From Symsagittifera roscoffensis (Eukaryota > Xenacoelomorpha > Acoela > Convolutidae), in assembly GCF_963678635.1 (NCBI RefSeq), contig NC_087067.1:26111547-26175546 (forward strand): DNA of 64,000 nt. Direction: 5' to 3'. Both the position numbers and the translations under genes were made by a program. The notes under the pieces were generated by a model, which worked only from the letters and a program-made list of their open reading frames with translations, was not told the DNA's origin and searched no databases. This document shows, piece after piece, positions 22,920 to 33,795 of this stretch. How positions within the stretch are numbered: the stretch's first letter is position 1; the number at the start of each line of letters is the position of its first letter.

Positions 22920-23189
22920 TCATGTAAAAAGAAAAAGAGCAAAAGGAGCATCGTAAATGGGGGAGAGGATGACATGGATGTAAATGGGGGAGCGAACAGA
23001 CTGCACTTGGGGAGAAGTCTTTCAGTAGACGAGACGAGACAGAATTTAAGATGCGACAGTAGTTTGTGGGAATCAAACTCAATGTGCATCAAAAATGCGA
23101 GCTTCGAAGACAGAATTGACCCGAATTTCAAGATACCAGTAGTCGTCGCCATGAACAAATCATGTCAACCAGATGAAGTTTCAGATTAA
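22920..23189 (+). CDS. Possible alternative C-terminal exon of the receptor
   Basis: From TCA at 22920, after a GCCCGGAG acceptor of modest quality, a frame stays open for 89 codons to TAA: a Lys-rich start (SCKKKKSKRS), an acidic GGEDDMDVNGG, SVDETRQNLRCDSS and an end QPDEVSD. Base composition is protein-like and unlike the flanks. It would join in phase 0 to the weak donor in the previous exon. It is either an alternative receptor tail or an exon of an unrelated gene. Confidence 0.4.
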   Translation, partial: SCKKKKSKRSIVNGGEDDMDVNGGANRLHLGRSLSVDETRQNLRCDSSLWESNSMCIKNASFEDRIDPNFKIPVVVAMNKSCQPDEVSD

Positions 23190-23576
23190 CTTTCGGTTGA
23201 TATACTGATGAAAATTTCATTTAAGTTTTAAATATTCGCGGTTAAAAGTAAGAAAAGTTCACAGCACGTACAATTAAAGTCACAGTAAAAAACTAAAAAT
23301 TTTGAAACATGCTTTTTCTAAAATTGAGTTGGTGTCAGAAAAAAGGACCAAGGCAAAAGTTATCGGTACAAAAGTGATCAGAGTTAAAATTTGCGCATTT
23401 CATTATCAAAATCTGAACTCAAAATTTCAACCCAGATTTGGATCATTTTTGGCTCAATCAATTTGATAAAGTTTACGCAAAAATTAATGCCTACGTTTTG
23501 AAAAAAAAAACTATTTAGCCCAAAAGTTATTTAGCCCAAAACAATATCATGTCTCAGAGTATATTTAATAATAATA

Positions 23577-24593
23577 ATTTGCTCTCTGCTTCCGGTTTTC
23601 CCAAAACGAAAGCTCCATAACAAATTTGGTAACCCCACCGAAGTTTCATGGATTAAAATGATTATAATGTGTTTTTGCATACCAAAATGTTGTATATATA
23701 ATTGATAAACATGGCAAAATTAGAGAACGTAATAGATTTTTAAACCATTATAATCGATTAAAGTCCATTTTTTTTGCTTATTATCATCATAACCGATTAT
23801 TTTCTTCTCGAGTGCGAACGAGCGCGTTCATTCCCATAATCATGGTTCGCTACCCCACATATCCCCCGCTACGCCCCCCTTGTCCCGCTCCACCCTACGA
23901 CCCCCTGCTACGCCCCAACTTCATATACCCCCCACGCACGCGAAAAGAATTTTAAATTTGATTATAATCCATTACAATCAATCATAATGAATTATGTTTT
24001 TTTCAGTGAAACTGTTTTGAAATTGAGCTGATAAAAAAATCGCTAATAATTGATTAAATCTTGCTTTTATTGCTTCGAAATATTTTACAAAATAATCAAT
24101 TGCTATTCTCTTACAGTCGCTTTTTTTGTTTTTTAGGGAAATAGACTATCAAACTCAATGTACTCGATTCTATTCATGAAACTTCTCTGCGGGAAATTTA
24201 TAAGTAACTCTTGTCTTCTTCTTCTTTTTTTGGAAAATTTTCATTATGCAATTTCATAAAAATGAAATTGTAGTTTTTAGTTTTAATCATTTATGTTTAC
24301 AAAGAATAAAACTGATTAAAGCAATTTACACTGTTTTTTGCTAATAAAAAAAATCGATTCAAGGTTTGAACGTTAAAACGTGCTTTTATCATGGAGTAAA
24401 AAGTCAACAATAGTATGCTGAGTTTTAAAAGAGCATAATTATACGGCGTTTAATTCAAGAGCGACGGATGGCAATGATAGTGCGCAGGGACGAGCTTTCA
24501 TTTGACCTCTAGCGTCAAGTCTACCACAGATTGGTCAATTTCGGCTGCAGTAGTGGTTACCAAAAGCTTAGCTCAACAAAATACCTCAGTCTG
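23577..24593. repeat. Segmental duplication, copy 2 (truncated coding end)
   Basis: Direct repeat of 19775-20834, 3.8 kb downstream. Identity is high until about 24500 and then falls. It keeps the TTTGACCTCTAG end of the J-domain exon, loses about 45 bp, and stops after a piece like AGCTTAGCTCAACAAAATAC. No J domain is encoded here. Confidence 0.93.
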
Positions 24594-25559
24594 CTAATTG
24601 TTAACCGGTCTATGCTTAGACAGTTTAGATTTTCATAAGTTCTCTTTAAGTAGCAAAAACATAGCCAATCGAAGATTGGAAAACAGTAATGAACGCAAGT
24701 AAACATAAATAATACTAACTTTTTCGAAAATACCTCATTTTTCGAAACTCAAGGAAAAAAAGATGCCTTTGAGTTTCTAGAACAATTTATGATTAGCGCC
24801 GCTTTTATGATAACAATAACCCAACTTCAGACAACTGGATCTACAGGTAAAGTTTTTAATCCACTGGAAATCTAAAAATTGAATTGCTCTTTCGAAACTA
24901 GAAATCGCTTGCGTTTTTTACGCTATTTCCACGTTCGTATTTGGAGAGTGCTACTTACGTAACTTTCAGCAGATGAATTTCAATTGAACTCAAAAAGTGC
25001 ATATATACCTAAGTGCATTCATAAATGCATCAATATGTACGAATGCACATCTGAATTTTTTTTGTAGTTAAGTGTTCTCAAAGCACGTTTAAGATTGAAA
25101 AAAAAACTTGAAGTTTTTCTAAGAAAGTTGTAAGATTTTCCAACAAAATTTTCAAATTTTTTTTGCAGGATGCTCAACCAATTTTTTAAAGCCTATATCG
25201 ACAATATTTGTTTCAAAACTTGATTGTGTTTTCAAACGTTAAAGTTTTTTATTAGAAAACGTAATTATATTTTCAAAGGCTTAAGTTTTTTAATAGTTCC
25301 AATGTGCTAAAATTGCCAGCTTATTCAGTAAAATTGGCCAAGTGCTGATATATGAAATCTTTTTGACGCCTTTTATTACGTCGACCATATTGGTTTATCG
25401 AGCTCTTCAACAATACTATAAGGACGTTAATTTGCCAAAGTCTTCTGCGTCGCAAGTTTTCAGGCAATTTTTGATTCCAGGATCAGCCCCTCTTCAAAGT
25501 TGGTGCAAATTAGCACAAATTCGCCTTAGGAGATGTGTTAGATTTAGTCGATCAAAGTA
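24594..25559. other. Noncoding, nothing recognised
   Basis: AT-rich. A 72-codon open frame at 25342-25560 (+) lacks splice or family support. Confidence 0.5.
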
Positions 25560-26240
25560 GATGTGGTAAAGTTTTTACCCAAGAGGGACTCTTGGGTGCT
25601 CTGGGGGTCAAATTCGGTTAGGGGAGAGGCGTCCCCTGCCCCCTAAATCCACTACTGAAACAAACCATACATAATTAATTTTAGCCGATCAAAGATGATG
25701 ATCTTCCTTTTGATTTTTCTGAAGAACTGAAAATAGTTTGTTTTGAGCTTAATTTATAAAGGTGAGACGAAAGGTCAAATTCGGTAAAAGTTGGAGTTTA
25801 ATATTGCATTGATCAAATATAAATCTCAGATGTTATTTTATAAACAGCTTAATCACAGCTTACTTATTGAAACTCCAAATCTGTGACAGAGCGTCCAGGA
25901 GTTCGAAAATTGACGAATTTCACAGAACTGTTGTTTAATTGATGGTTTAATTGCAGCCCAATTAATTGATATTGCAAAAAAAAAGAAAATGGCACTGATG
26001 GTATAGTCTAGTTTTCAGTTGAAAAGAACGCATAGATCCCGTAAGATTTAGGAGGGGGAAGTGGAGGGGTGGCGGACGCCTCCTTCTCCTTTCAGGGACA
26101 ACTAGTCTTGAAGGGGAGCGCGCACCGCATTTATAGGTTTTTGGGAGCTCTTAATAAAATCAATTTGGTCGACCTAAAAAAAGGTATTACAAAGAGCCCC
26201 CCCCCCCTTCCCCCGAGAAAATCTTAGGTCCGCCCCTGAA
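25560..26240. repeat. Two family C repeat pieces
   Basis: 25575-25670 has GGGACTCTTGGGTGCTCTGG, GGGTCAAATTCGG and CCCCCTAAATCCACTACTGA. 26040-26240 has TTTATAGGTTTTTGGGAGCT, AAAATCAATTTGGTCGACCT, a C tract, CGAGAAAATCTTAGG and TCCGCCCCTGAAC. Both match other members in the window. Confidence 0.55.
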
Positions 26241-26324
26241 CAAATATACATTAATTGAACTCAATAAGCGAAAAAAGTTTGAAGCGATATTTTGCGTTCA
26301 GTTCAATTGATTTACTTTCATCAG

Positions 26325-26582
26325 CTGACTACGACTGCTTTACTTCTGATGACGACCGCTACAGTTGCGAGAGGAAGCGAAACATTTCGTCCTGATTTCG
26401 AAGTGGACGAACATTGCGTGCTGTTCGAGCCCCGATTCGACACGAGATGCTTCCGGCACGGATTCTACGAGTTCAACCAGTACACTGGATTGTGCCAGGA
26501 ACACAGACCATTTTGCAGGTCCCATCGGAACATGTATCGCACAATGCAAGAGTGCAGACAGACGTGTGAGAAGCTCCTGTGA
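26325..26582 (+). CDS. Kunitz/BPTI-like secreted protein, terminal exon
   Basis: After a good acceptor (TTTACTTTCATCAG) the frame reads LTTTALLLMTTATVARGSE, the end of a probable signal peptide, then a six-Cys module to a TGA. Spacing is C-x10-C-x14-C-x6-C-x12-C-x3-C. Kunitz domains usually show C-x8-C-x15-C-x7-C-x12-C-x3-C, and the second half (FYEFNQYTGLC, CRSHRNMYRTMQECRQTC) follows the Kunitz pattern well. The first loop is two residues longer and the Gly-Gly motif around the fourth Cys is absent, so it is a divergent member. Kunitz domains are mostly serine-protease inhibitors, but some act as channel blockers or matrix modules; nothing here decides between them. If the exon starts at 26325 the initiator ATG is in an upstream exon; an internal ATG at 26349 would truncate the signal peptide. 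A possible ATTAAA polyadenylation signal lies near 26660. Confidence 0.72.
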   Translation: MTTTALLLMTTATVARGSETFRPDFEVDEHCVLFEPRFDTRCFRHGFYEFNQYTGLCQEHRPFCRSHRNMYRTMQECRQTCEKLL

Positions 26583-26730
26583 TATTCACTACTTGCTCCG
26601 TTTTCATATAAACTTGTGAAAGAGTGTAATTTTATCTTCTTATGTAGCATTTGATAGAGTGATTAAACTTGAAGTTTATCTGCCAAAAGCAATTAGCTTT
26701 TGGAGATTTTGCTTATTTCAATAGCTACCT

Positions 26731-27015
26731 TTGTTCCGACCGCGCACTATGGGTGACAAATTTGTCTTCGGGTGTGTTTTAGTTATTGTTCAGACCATTG
26801 AAATTGGGGAGGAACTTTGTTTTCGGGTGTGTTTTAACGTTTTTACTTCCACGCAAAACCAAGTACTACCAATAATCTTCGTAATAAGTCGATCGATACA
26901 TCTTTTTGAAGCTTTGTGAGTCTTAAGTTGTCCGTGTCGAGAAAAACTGGTATCAAGTTTTTGAGTTCCAGTTCAATTTCGAGCGAGTAAAGCGAGCGTG
27001 CAGGTTTATTATAGT
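26731..27015. repeat. Dispersed repeat family B, copy 1
   Basis: Starts TTGTTCCGACC and ends in 'TTTCGAGCGAGTAAAGCGAG' then 'CGTGCAGGTTTATTATAGTA'. A second copy at 35722-36000 has the same start and end blocks in the same order. The unit is about 280 bp and noncoding. The head resembles the family A terminus. Confidence 0.6.
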
Positions 27016-30000
27016 AGGATGAGTCCAATACAATTTTAACTCCAATACAATTTTTTTTCAGCGCCGTCTTTAGAATAAAAAACTTCATAATTTCGAAAAT
27101 TTTTCTGAAAAAAATTTGCTAAACTTTTCAATGTTTTTTCTTATTCGTGTCAATTTTTGACAAAACTGTTGCTCAGTTTGTCTATGTTACTGTGACTGTG
27201 GTTTTTGTCTCAAAGAGGTTTTTATTTGATTTTTTTATGAAGTTAAAGGCTTTATCTGATTCTTTTATCTCACCACGCACAAACAAAACGACTTTTTTTA
27301 AACACCAGATGGTTGGAACATGGCAAAATTAGGTACCGCAAAAATTCAACGGTAAGGTTACAGTGATCCAACTATTTTAAAATTTTCATTCATGATTCGA
27401 TCATTAAACAAATTCAATAAATTGTCCCGGTGTTGAGTAACTTTGTTGCTCTTCTTATTGGTAGCAAATTCCTGCAGTTGTCTAACTAAGACTTGTTATT
27501 GAAATTTTGTACAAGCTTTTGTATTTGTAGGAAGAATTTTGGATATAAATTTTTTAAGCACTCGAGATGAGATCTGAGGTGCTCATGTTTTTCAGTTAAT
27601 GTAAATTTTCAACTTTTCTGCTTTTTTGTAAAGACTATTAGGACTACTGGAAAAAATTCCGAATTGAGTTTATATTTTTTTCTTAATCAAATACACGCTA
27701 TGCAAAGACTTATCGCTAGTTCTCTCAAATGAGTTCATTATCAAGGTTGCCGTCTAGTGAAGAACAGAGTTCATACAGTTTACATTTTTGCTACATATTA
27801 AGTATGGTCTCAAAGAACAAAATAAGAAGAAAATTATACAAAAACCATGTCGCTGTATTTGAAAACTTTTAGATACTTTTTTTGATTCGGGCAAACTTAA
27901 TTTTAAATGGGCACAATTCTAAGGTAAGGAAACGGGCTGCGATTTTTTTCAAACTGTTGCCGGCGTTTTTGTGCTTTGCTGTCAAATGTTCTAAGCCAAA
28001 AGTAGATATGAAACATTGGTAAACTAAATAATGGGAAAAAATGAGTACCCACCCGCACTCAATAAAAAGAGAAAATAATCGATTATTTTACAGTTATGTT
28101 TGTACTTTTATCAAAAATATAATTAATTATAAGCGCCCATTTAGATTTTCAAACGATTTATAATCCATTATAATGATAACATTTTCATGGCATTATAACA
28201 AACTATAATCAATTATAATTGATCATAATTTTTTCAACGAAAACCTTTTATAATCTCTTATAATTTCTAATAAAATCTTATAACCTTTTATAGCAGTGTG
28301 CTGATTTTTTGGTGGTAAAAAAAACTTAAAATGTGCATCATGAAACAACTATAATCAAGAAGAATTCAAAAAATAAAAACGTTATAATTTTGAATTGATT
28401 TGTAAACAGTTAAGAAAAATTTTCCCATTTTCACATAAACCAATATCTACGAAAAGCATAAAATATAAGCATTTCATGAGCAAGGTTGAAGACAAAATGG
28501 GCAAACAAAAGGGATTATAAACACTTATAATCGATTATAATGGATTTTTCTGCAAAACAAATAAATTAAAATGTTTGGATAAAAATAATCGATTATAATC
28601 AATTATAATGTATTATAATTGATTACATTTGATTTCAAAAACAGAGATTGTTATCGATTATTAATCAATTTATTCTCAAATTTTGTGCAAATGGTACTAA
28701 AATTATATTATAATCGATTATTAACGCTTGAAACTGGATGCGGGCAGAAATATAAACACTTTAAAAAGCGGAAAAAAAGATCATATTAAGGCAGAGAAGA
28801 AATACCAGAGAAAATATTCTTGTTTTTTGCACAAGGAGAAAACAAATGTTGATGAACCGTATTAACCAAAAACTTCATTAAAAAGGTTTTTGTGACTCAT
28901 CATTTGTGATAGTGAAAAAATGTACGATGAAACAGGCGGAAAAAAACGGATTTAAGCGAGTCTTTTTTTTCTGAACTTTAGGGTCGTGTGAACATATATG
29001 GATAATTTAAAAAAAGGTTAATTGTTGAATTATCCTGTTTTTCTAGAGAAGCCTAAATTTTCTTCTTAACTTATAATATTTTTAATTGCGTTTTTTTGTC
29101 ACAGTTAAAAAAATTTTAACATCTGAAAACAATAGTTCATGCTGGATCTTATTGAATTTTTAGTCCATTTTTTTGTAATGATTGTGAAAAATTTTTGAGA
29201 TAAATTGGAAAAATATTTTGAAATGACTGTTTCGTTAATGATGCATATAAAAACTTTGCAGCAAAAAAGGCATCCTTGTAAAAAACACAGAAATCAATGT
29301 GAAATTAAAATAGGCCTACGAATTAAATTAACACTTTAATTAATTTGAGATCTACTACATCGTTAGTTTTTCAAAAACACTGAAAGTTTCAATCTTTCCA
29401 TTGAATGCTTTTTAAAAACAAGGAAAAAAAGAAAAATTCACAGTAAAGTGACTGAGTAGGTCTTTCAGCTTCAAAATGCTGCAAAATTCCAATACTGCTT
29501 ATGCAATTGATTGACATATTTTGTATTGATTAGGGTATTACTGGCATGCAAAACGTCATTTTGTTCTTCAATGAACAATCAATGTCAGAGTTATGTCCGA
29601 GTTTCAATACCTGGCGCTATTGCAAACTAAGCCAAGCATTTTCCAAACATTGCGCAGTTTTGACAACCGTGAGTAAAGAGCGTGAAAGCATAAACTGGGC
29701 AATTTAGTTTAAATAATTGCTTTTTCACCGTTGCACAATTTTATTGCAGATCGAAGAGGAAACAAAGTTGTAAAAGCAAAACATGAGCACTGTAAATGGA
29801 AACAAACGCTCAATAGCATTAAACATAGCAAAATTTTTTATTAACTGTCAAAATAACGGTTTGTACCAAATGCTGAAGAAAATTTTTGGGAGAAAACCTT
29901 TCCAGTTTTTTTAAAAACAAAAAAATACCTATATTAATTAGTGCGTTTTTTAAATATCAATTAGTGCCTGAAAGATCTAAAATTGTAAAGTTTGGCAAAT

Positions 30001-31086
30001 ATATGGAAATTGGGTAAATTGCTCCACTCTTACTAAAAGCAATCTTGTCATTAAAATACAATCTTAGTATAATTATAGAAAAAAAGTAAATTCGTCTAAC
30101 TTAATTCTATTTTTATTTTAAAGAAACTTTTTTAACGTAGCTTTATCGTGCAACTATTGTTTTTGTTTCAGTTTTCTCATTTCAACTTCTTTTTTTAGCT
30201 TTCACAATTGTAATTTTTGCCGAACATTTTATTCCCAAGTCGTAGTTTTTTTCTGGCGGAAAATATTTTTTTTAATTTTTTTTTTTGAATTTCAAGTTAT
30301 TTTAGTTGTTTTTAGTTTTTGGAAACTGTTATTTAATTTTGGATTGATTGGATGTGCTAATTTTGAAAGATTTTTTGTTAGACTAAACTTCGATTAAAAT
30401 TTAGATTTTTTTGCTATATAAAAATTTCGATTTGATTCTTTGTCACATTTTGGCTGTGTTTTTAGTGTCATGGAAATTTGGAAAAAATGTTATAACGTTT
30501 TTTGTTCAATTCGAAACGAAACTTTCACGCAAGTTTCATCAGTAGGGTTATTCAGCGCAACAAACTAAGTTCAAGGGAATGTACGTTTTTTTGCCATTAA
30601 AAGAGTGTGCATTATAATTAATAAAAACATTGCAGCATGGTTTCAAATTTTAATGATCATTGACTAACTGAAAGCAGAAACAAAATTTTATAAAGACTTT
30701 TTTACTTTGCACAAAGAAAAAATGCTGCTTAATCTTTTTAGTGAAAGTTTCAGTGAAAAATCTAGGTACGTTATCATTCATTTTTGAGAAAAAAGTTTCA
30801 AGACGAAAGAGACTTGATAAAAATCTAACTGGTTTTATGTTTTTCTACACCGTATGGATTTATGGACGATTTTATGTAATTGAAAGAAAACAGCAAACCA
30901 TCAAAAGTTGAATACAAATTATTTTTGAATCTACATTTTGAAATAAATTTGCTTCTTGACATATATGAAAAAACAATTATTCTTGAAGTTTTCTGTAAAT
31001 CTTGTGTTGTTAGATTTGAAGTTGTTAGTTACATGATTCATTAAGTTCCTCGAATTGGTTGAATCCACGAAAAAAATATATTTTTC
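27016..31086. other. Intergenic DNA without recognised genes
   Basis: Roughly 4 kb with no supported exon. It contains the ATAATCGATTATAAT-rich block described separately. Elsewhere it is homopolymer-rich and unique-looking. Confidence 0.55.
28060..28770. repeat. ATAATCGATTATAATCAATT-rich low-complexity block
   Basis: Many overlapping variants of ATAATCGATTATAATCAATT and TATAATTGAT occur near 28075, 28180-28290, 28510-28640 and 28690. The same motif occurs in both copies of the J-gene duplication. Partly self-complementary. Confidence 0.7.
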
Positions 31087-31352
31087 TCAGACGTTTCCTT
31101 TGAACTCTTTCAATACATTCCATTTAAGCTCAAGAAGATCACATTTTTGCTTCAGATCTTGAAATACTTCTTCTTTCTTGCTCAAATTTACCTTCATCAG
31201 TTCGTTTTCCTGCTGAAGTTCTTGGATAACTTGGAAAAAAGTTAAATTTTGCTCGTTCAGCTGACCTTTCAAAACGGCAACTTTGGTTCTGAGTTGAGAA
31301 AGTGCTGTTTCTTGAGTGCGACCTGAAGGGAACAAAGGATCTCCGCTAGCCG
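31087..31352 (-). CDS. Coiled-coil terminal exon, parent gene uncertain
   Basis: After an acceptor ATAACATTTCAG the frame (first complete codon GCT) is open for 87 codons and ends in TGA. From about residue 14 it is a continuous heptad-like helix: LSQLRTKVAVLKGQLNEQN, then FQVIQELQQENELMKVNLSKK, then FQDLKQKCDLLELKWNVLK (short pieces quoted). It requires a phase-1 donor upstream. The large minus-strand gene at 33.3-54.3 kb points towards it, but that gene's last visible exon offers only phase-0 donors or a stop, so a missing short exon or a separate gene must be assumed. Confidence 0.6.
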
Positions 31353-31590
31353 CTGAAATGTTATATGTGGTTATATGTCAATTCGAGAAAACGTTCTTCC
31401 AAAAATAAACAAAGATAATAAGCGTTCGAAGAATGACCGCGTAGATAGCCAGGAAAACTCTGCTCGAAAATATTTTATCCTGCTTGCTGTGTTTTTACAT
31501 TAAAAAGTTGATAAATGGCTTGCATCAAAAAATTGGAGGAAAGAACGATTCGTAGAAAAGGCAAAAAGTTCGAATGGACTGGCTATTAAT

Positions 31591-31880
31591 GGTAATGCGA
31601 CAACTTGCAAGAAAAGACAACTCACAATAAAAGACAACTCGCATTTAAAGACATACTCGCAATATACTTACCGCCGACGTGTTGCGAGCTTGTAACAGAG
31701 GGTAGGACTTATACGAAATGCAGAGCAGGTTATCGCCGCGAAGCTGCGACGCGCGCGTAGCGCCCCCACTGGTGACCTTAAAACGAGAATATAAAGTTTC
31801 AAATTACCTTCAAAAACTTGCGAGTTGTCGCTTTCCTTAAATTTCGTGAGTTGTCTTTTGTTGCGAGTTGTCGCGGTACC
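31591..31880. repeat. Inverted-repeat element with GACAACTCGCA subterminal repeats
   Basis: Left end GGTAATGCGACAACTTGCAA, right end TTGCGAGTTGTCGCGGTACC: the ends are reverse complements with three mismatches. Inside, AAAAGACAACTCGCA-type motifs are repeated head to tail on the left and inverted on the right (near 31612, 31630, 31840 and 31860). It is about 290 bp and noncoding. A solitary TTGCGAGTTGTCG lies at about 53994, just beside the first exon of the large gene. Confidence 0.75.
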
Positions 31881-33339
31881 GCTATAAACATGTCTTCGAC
31901 ACCAAATCTGTTTATCTCGACAGTTAGTAATTTGCCATGAAAGGAAATGGAATGAATGATTTCTCTAAAAGCAATTCTCTCTTTTACAACTTTTTGAAAA
32001 CTTTCTTGTGCGAGTAGCCGCTTCAGGCAAAAAAATATAACTTTCGCAAAAAAAAACTATAGTCTGACGCAGTTACAGAAATTGAAGGTGAAAAGAGCGT
32101 AGGAAACAGCGTGATCATTTCTCGTTCACGGCCAAGTCTTGAATGTTTAGACTCCCTTTTCGCCTGACTGTACTAAACTATTACTATTTTAGGAGAAACG
32201 CAGCCACACTTTTAATCTATCGACCACACAAAGGTGTATGAATTTTCTGCATTGAGGCGTGTTACCACAAAATAACATCTGTTAAAGAGATTTGTTAATG
32301 TTCAATAAGAAATTTCTTTTCAGTCGTGATTCGATTGATATTTTGAACAATTTGGAAAAACTTTCACAAAACGATGAATTGAAGTTTTGCTTTCAGTCCA
32401 AAGATTCCCAAAAAGCCAAATAAAAAAACCTGAAGAAAAATTTGGACCAAAAACTTAGTTTTTGTTTTTGCTATTTGTGCTTACTTTTTATACTATAAAA
32501 CTAACTTGTTTTATTGAACGTCTGCGGCGACAGTTTTTCCAGAACATCAAATTGTCTGCAATAAGTGATCATGTTTACAAACAAAAGGACCTCGAGCCAG
32601 CGTTGAAACAGTTCCATTTGACACAGTGCTATTTTTAACTGTTTATTTGTTTTGTCGAATTGCTTAGTTAGTCAGTGAAAGTCAAGTATCAGTCAAAAGT
32701 CAGAAGTCAAACTGAAATAAAAAATAATTCCCACAAAAAGAGGAGTGCATTATGGTTAATTATTTTGTTTTTTTATTGATTAATCTACTCAAGTTAATTT
32801 CGCAAGGGGTCGGATTTAGGACTTTCTCAGGAGAAGTAGGGGTGGGGATAGTTTTTGGAAAGCAGGGCAAATCAAAGTTTGAGGGATAACAATAAGGTCT
32901 TGAACAAAAATTTGCTTTCTAATTTCTCACTACCTCCTCGATATTGGTAACCCAAGGCTTGGTTGACCATAGATTATTGTCCCAGACTAGTACCACCAAA
33001 CCCCTGAGAGACGTGTTACATCCGTAAATACGCCCTAAATCTTTATTTTCTAAACGTCACAAAATCAATAATCTTTGTGAAGATTTTGCAAAACTCAAAA
33101 TGTCACGCCAATTTCATGTGTGTAACCAAAACGATATCTTGTGACGTCTAAATTGCAATAAATTTTCTCAAATTTCATCAATAATTTCACTTAATTATCA
33201 ATAATTTCACCTAATTTGATTCTATAACTGCGCACAAGTTTTATGAGTTAGGTACTTCGGCTTTTTTTGTTCTATCTAAATAACTTCTATAAGAGTTAAG
33301 TTAGTAACTATCAACTAGTTGATGTTAGTTTAGTAATGT
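31881..33339. other. Noncoding, nothing recognised
   Basis: No supported exon or repeat. Any exon linking 33340 to 31352 should be here, but I could not find one. Confidence 0.5.
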
Positions 33340-33795
33340 TCACATTTCGATTGAATCGTGCTCAAAGTTGGCCAACATGGCCTTTTTTTGCACCGCATTT
33401 TTGGACATTCGGATTCCGACTTGATCCGAGTCCACTTTCAAGTAGTCGCATCCTCCAGTCGCGAACTGATGACTCATCGTCTTCATCTGTTTCGTTTCGT
33501 GTTGTTGAGACCCGACCTGAAAAGTTCCAAATCCGACTTGATCCGAGCCTAAATTTAAATCGTCGCTCGTCACTTGTTTCGTCTCGTGGTGCCTTCGTGA
33601 CACGCAGATGTTCATTTTGGCTGTCGGAGGCACGATGTAGCTCAAGTGGTCCATGTAGTCTCGTTCGCCTGATCCCGACAGCATCTCGGAAACATACGAC
33701 GACTCCTGATGCACGTCGGTCGTTCGTGTGACCTTTACTGTCATGTTGTTGATCGCAGCAGCGTCTTTATCCTTCATCACTTTTTCTTTGAGAGG
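33340..33795 (-). CDS. Large gene exon 7: third KVTR exon, possible C terminus
   Basis: After TTTTTATAG it starts PLKEKVMKDKDAAAINNM and TVKVTRTTDVHQE in phase 0, the third instance of the KVTR unit. Downstream HHETKQVTSDDLNLGSDQVG and QHETKQ...VDSDQVGI form an internal repeat, and the frame closes at TGA. A donor CAG|GTCGGG at 33516 could end the exon earlier, but the ETKQ/SDQVG repeat continues beyond it, which favours reading to the stop. Confidence 0.65.
   Translation of the reverse strand, partial: PLKEKVMKDKDAAAINNMTVKVTRTTDVHQESSYVSEMLSGSGERDYMDHLSYIVPPTAKMNICVSRRHHETKQVTSDDLNLGSDQVGFGTFQVGSQQHETKQMKTMSHQFATGGCDYLKVDSDQVGIRMSKNAVQKKAMLANFEHDSIEM

Noticed and set aside
22674-22956. Short plus-strand frames with GGG/PPP runs between the two receptor tail candidates
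   Set aside because: They translate a dispersed repeat with G and C tracts that also occurs at 25.6, 37.9 and 57.0 kb.
33336-33731. 131-codon plus-strand frame rich in Ser and Arg
   Set aside because: Antisense to exon 7 of the large gene, whose minus-strand reading has splice sites and matches exons 5 and 6.
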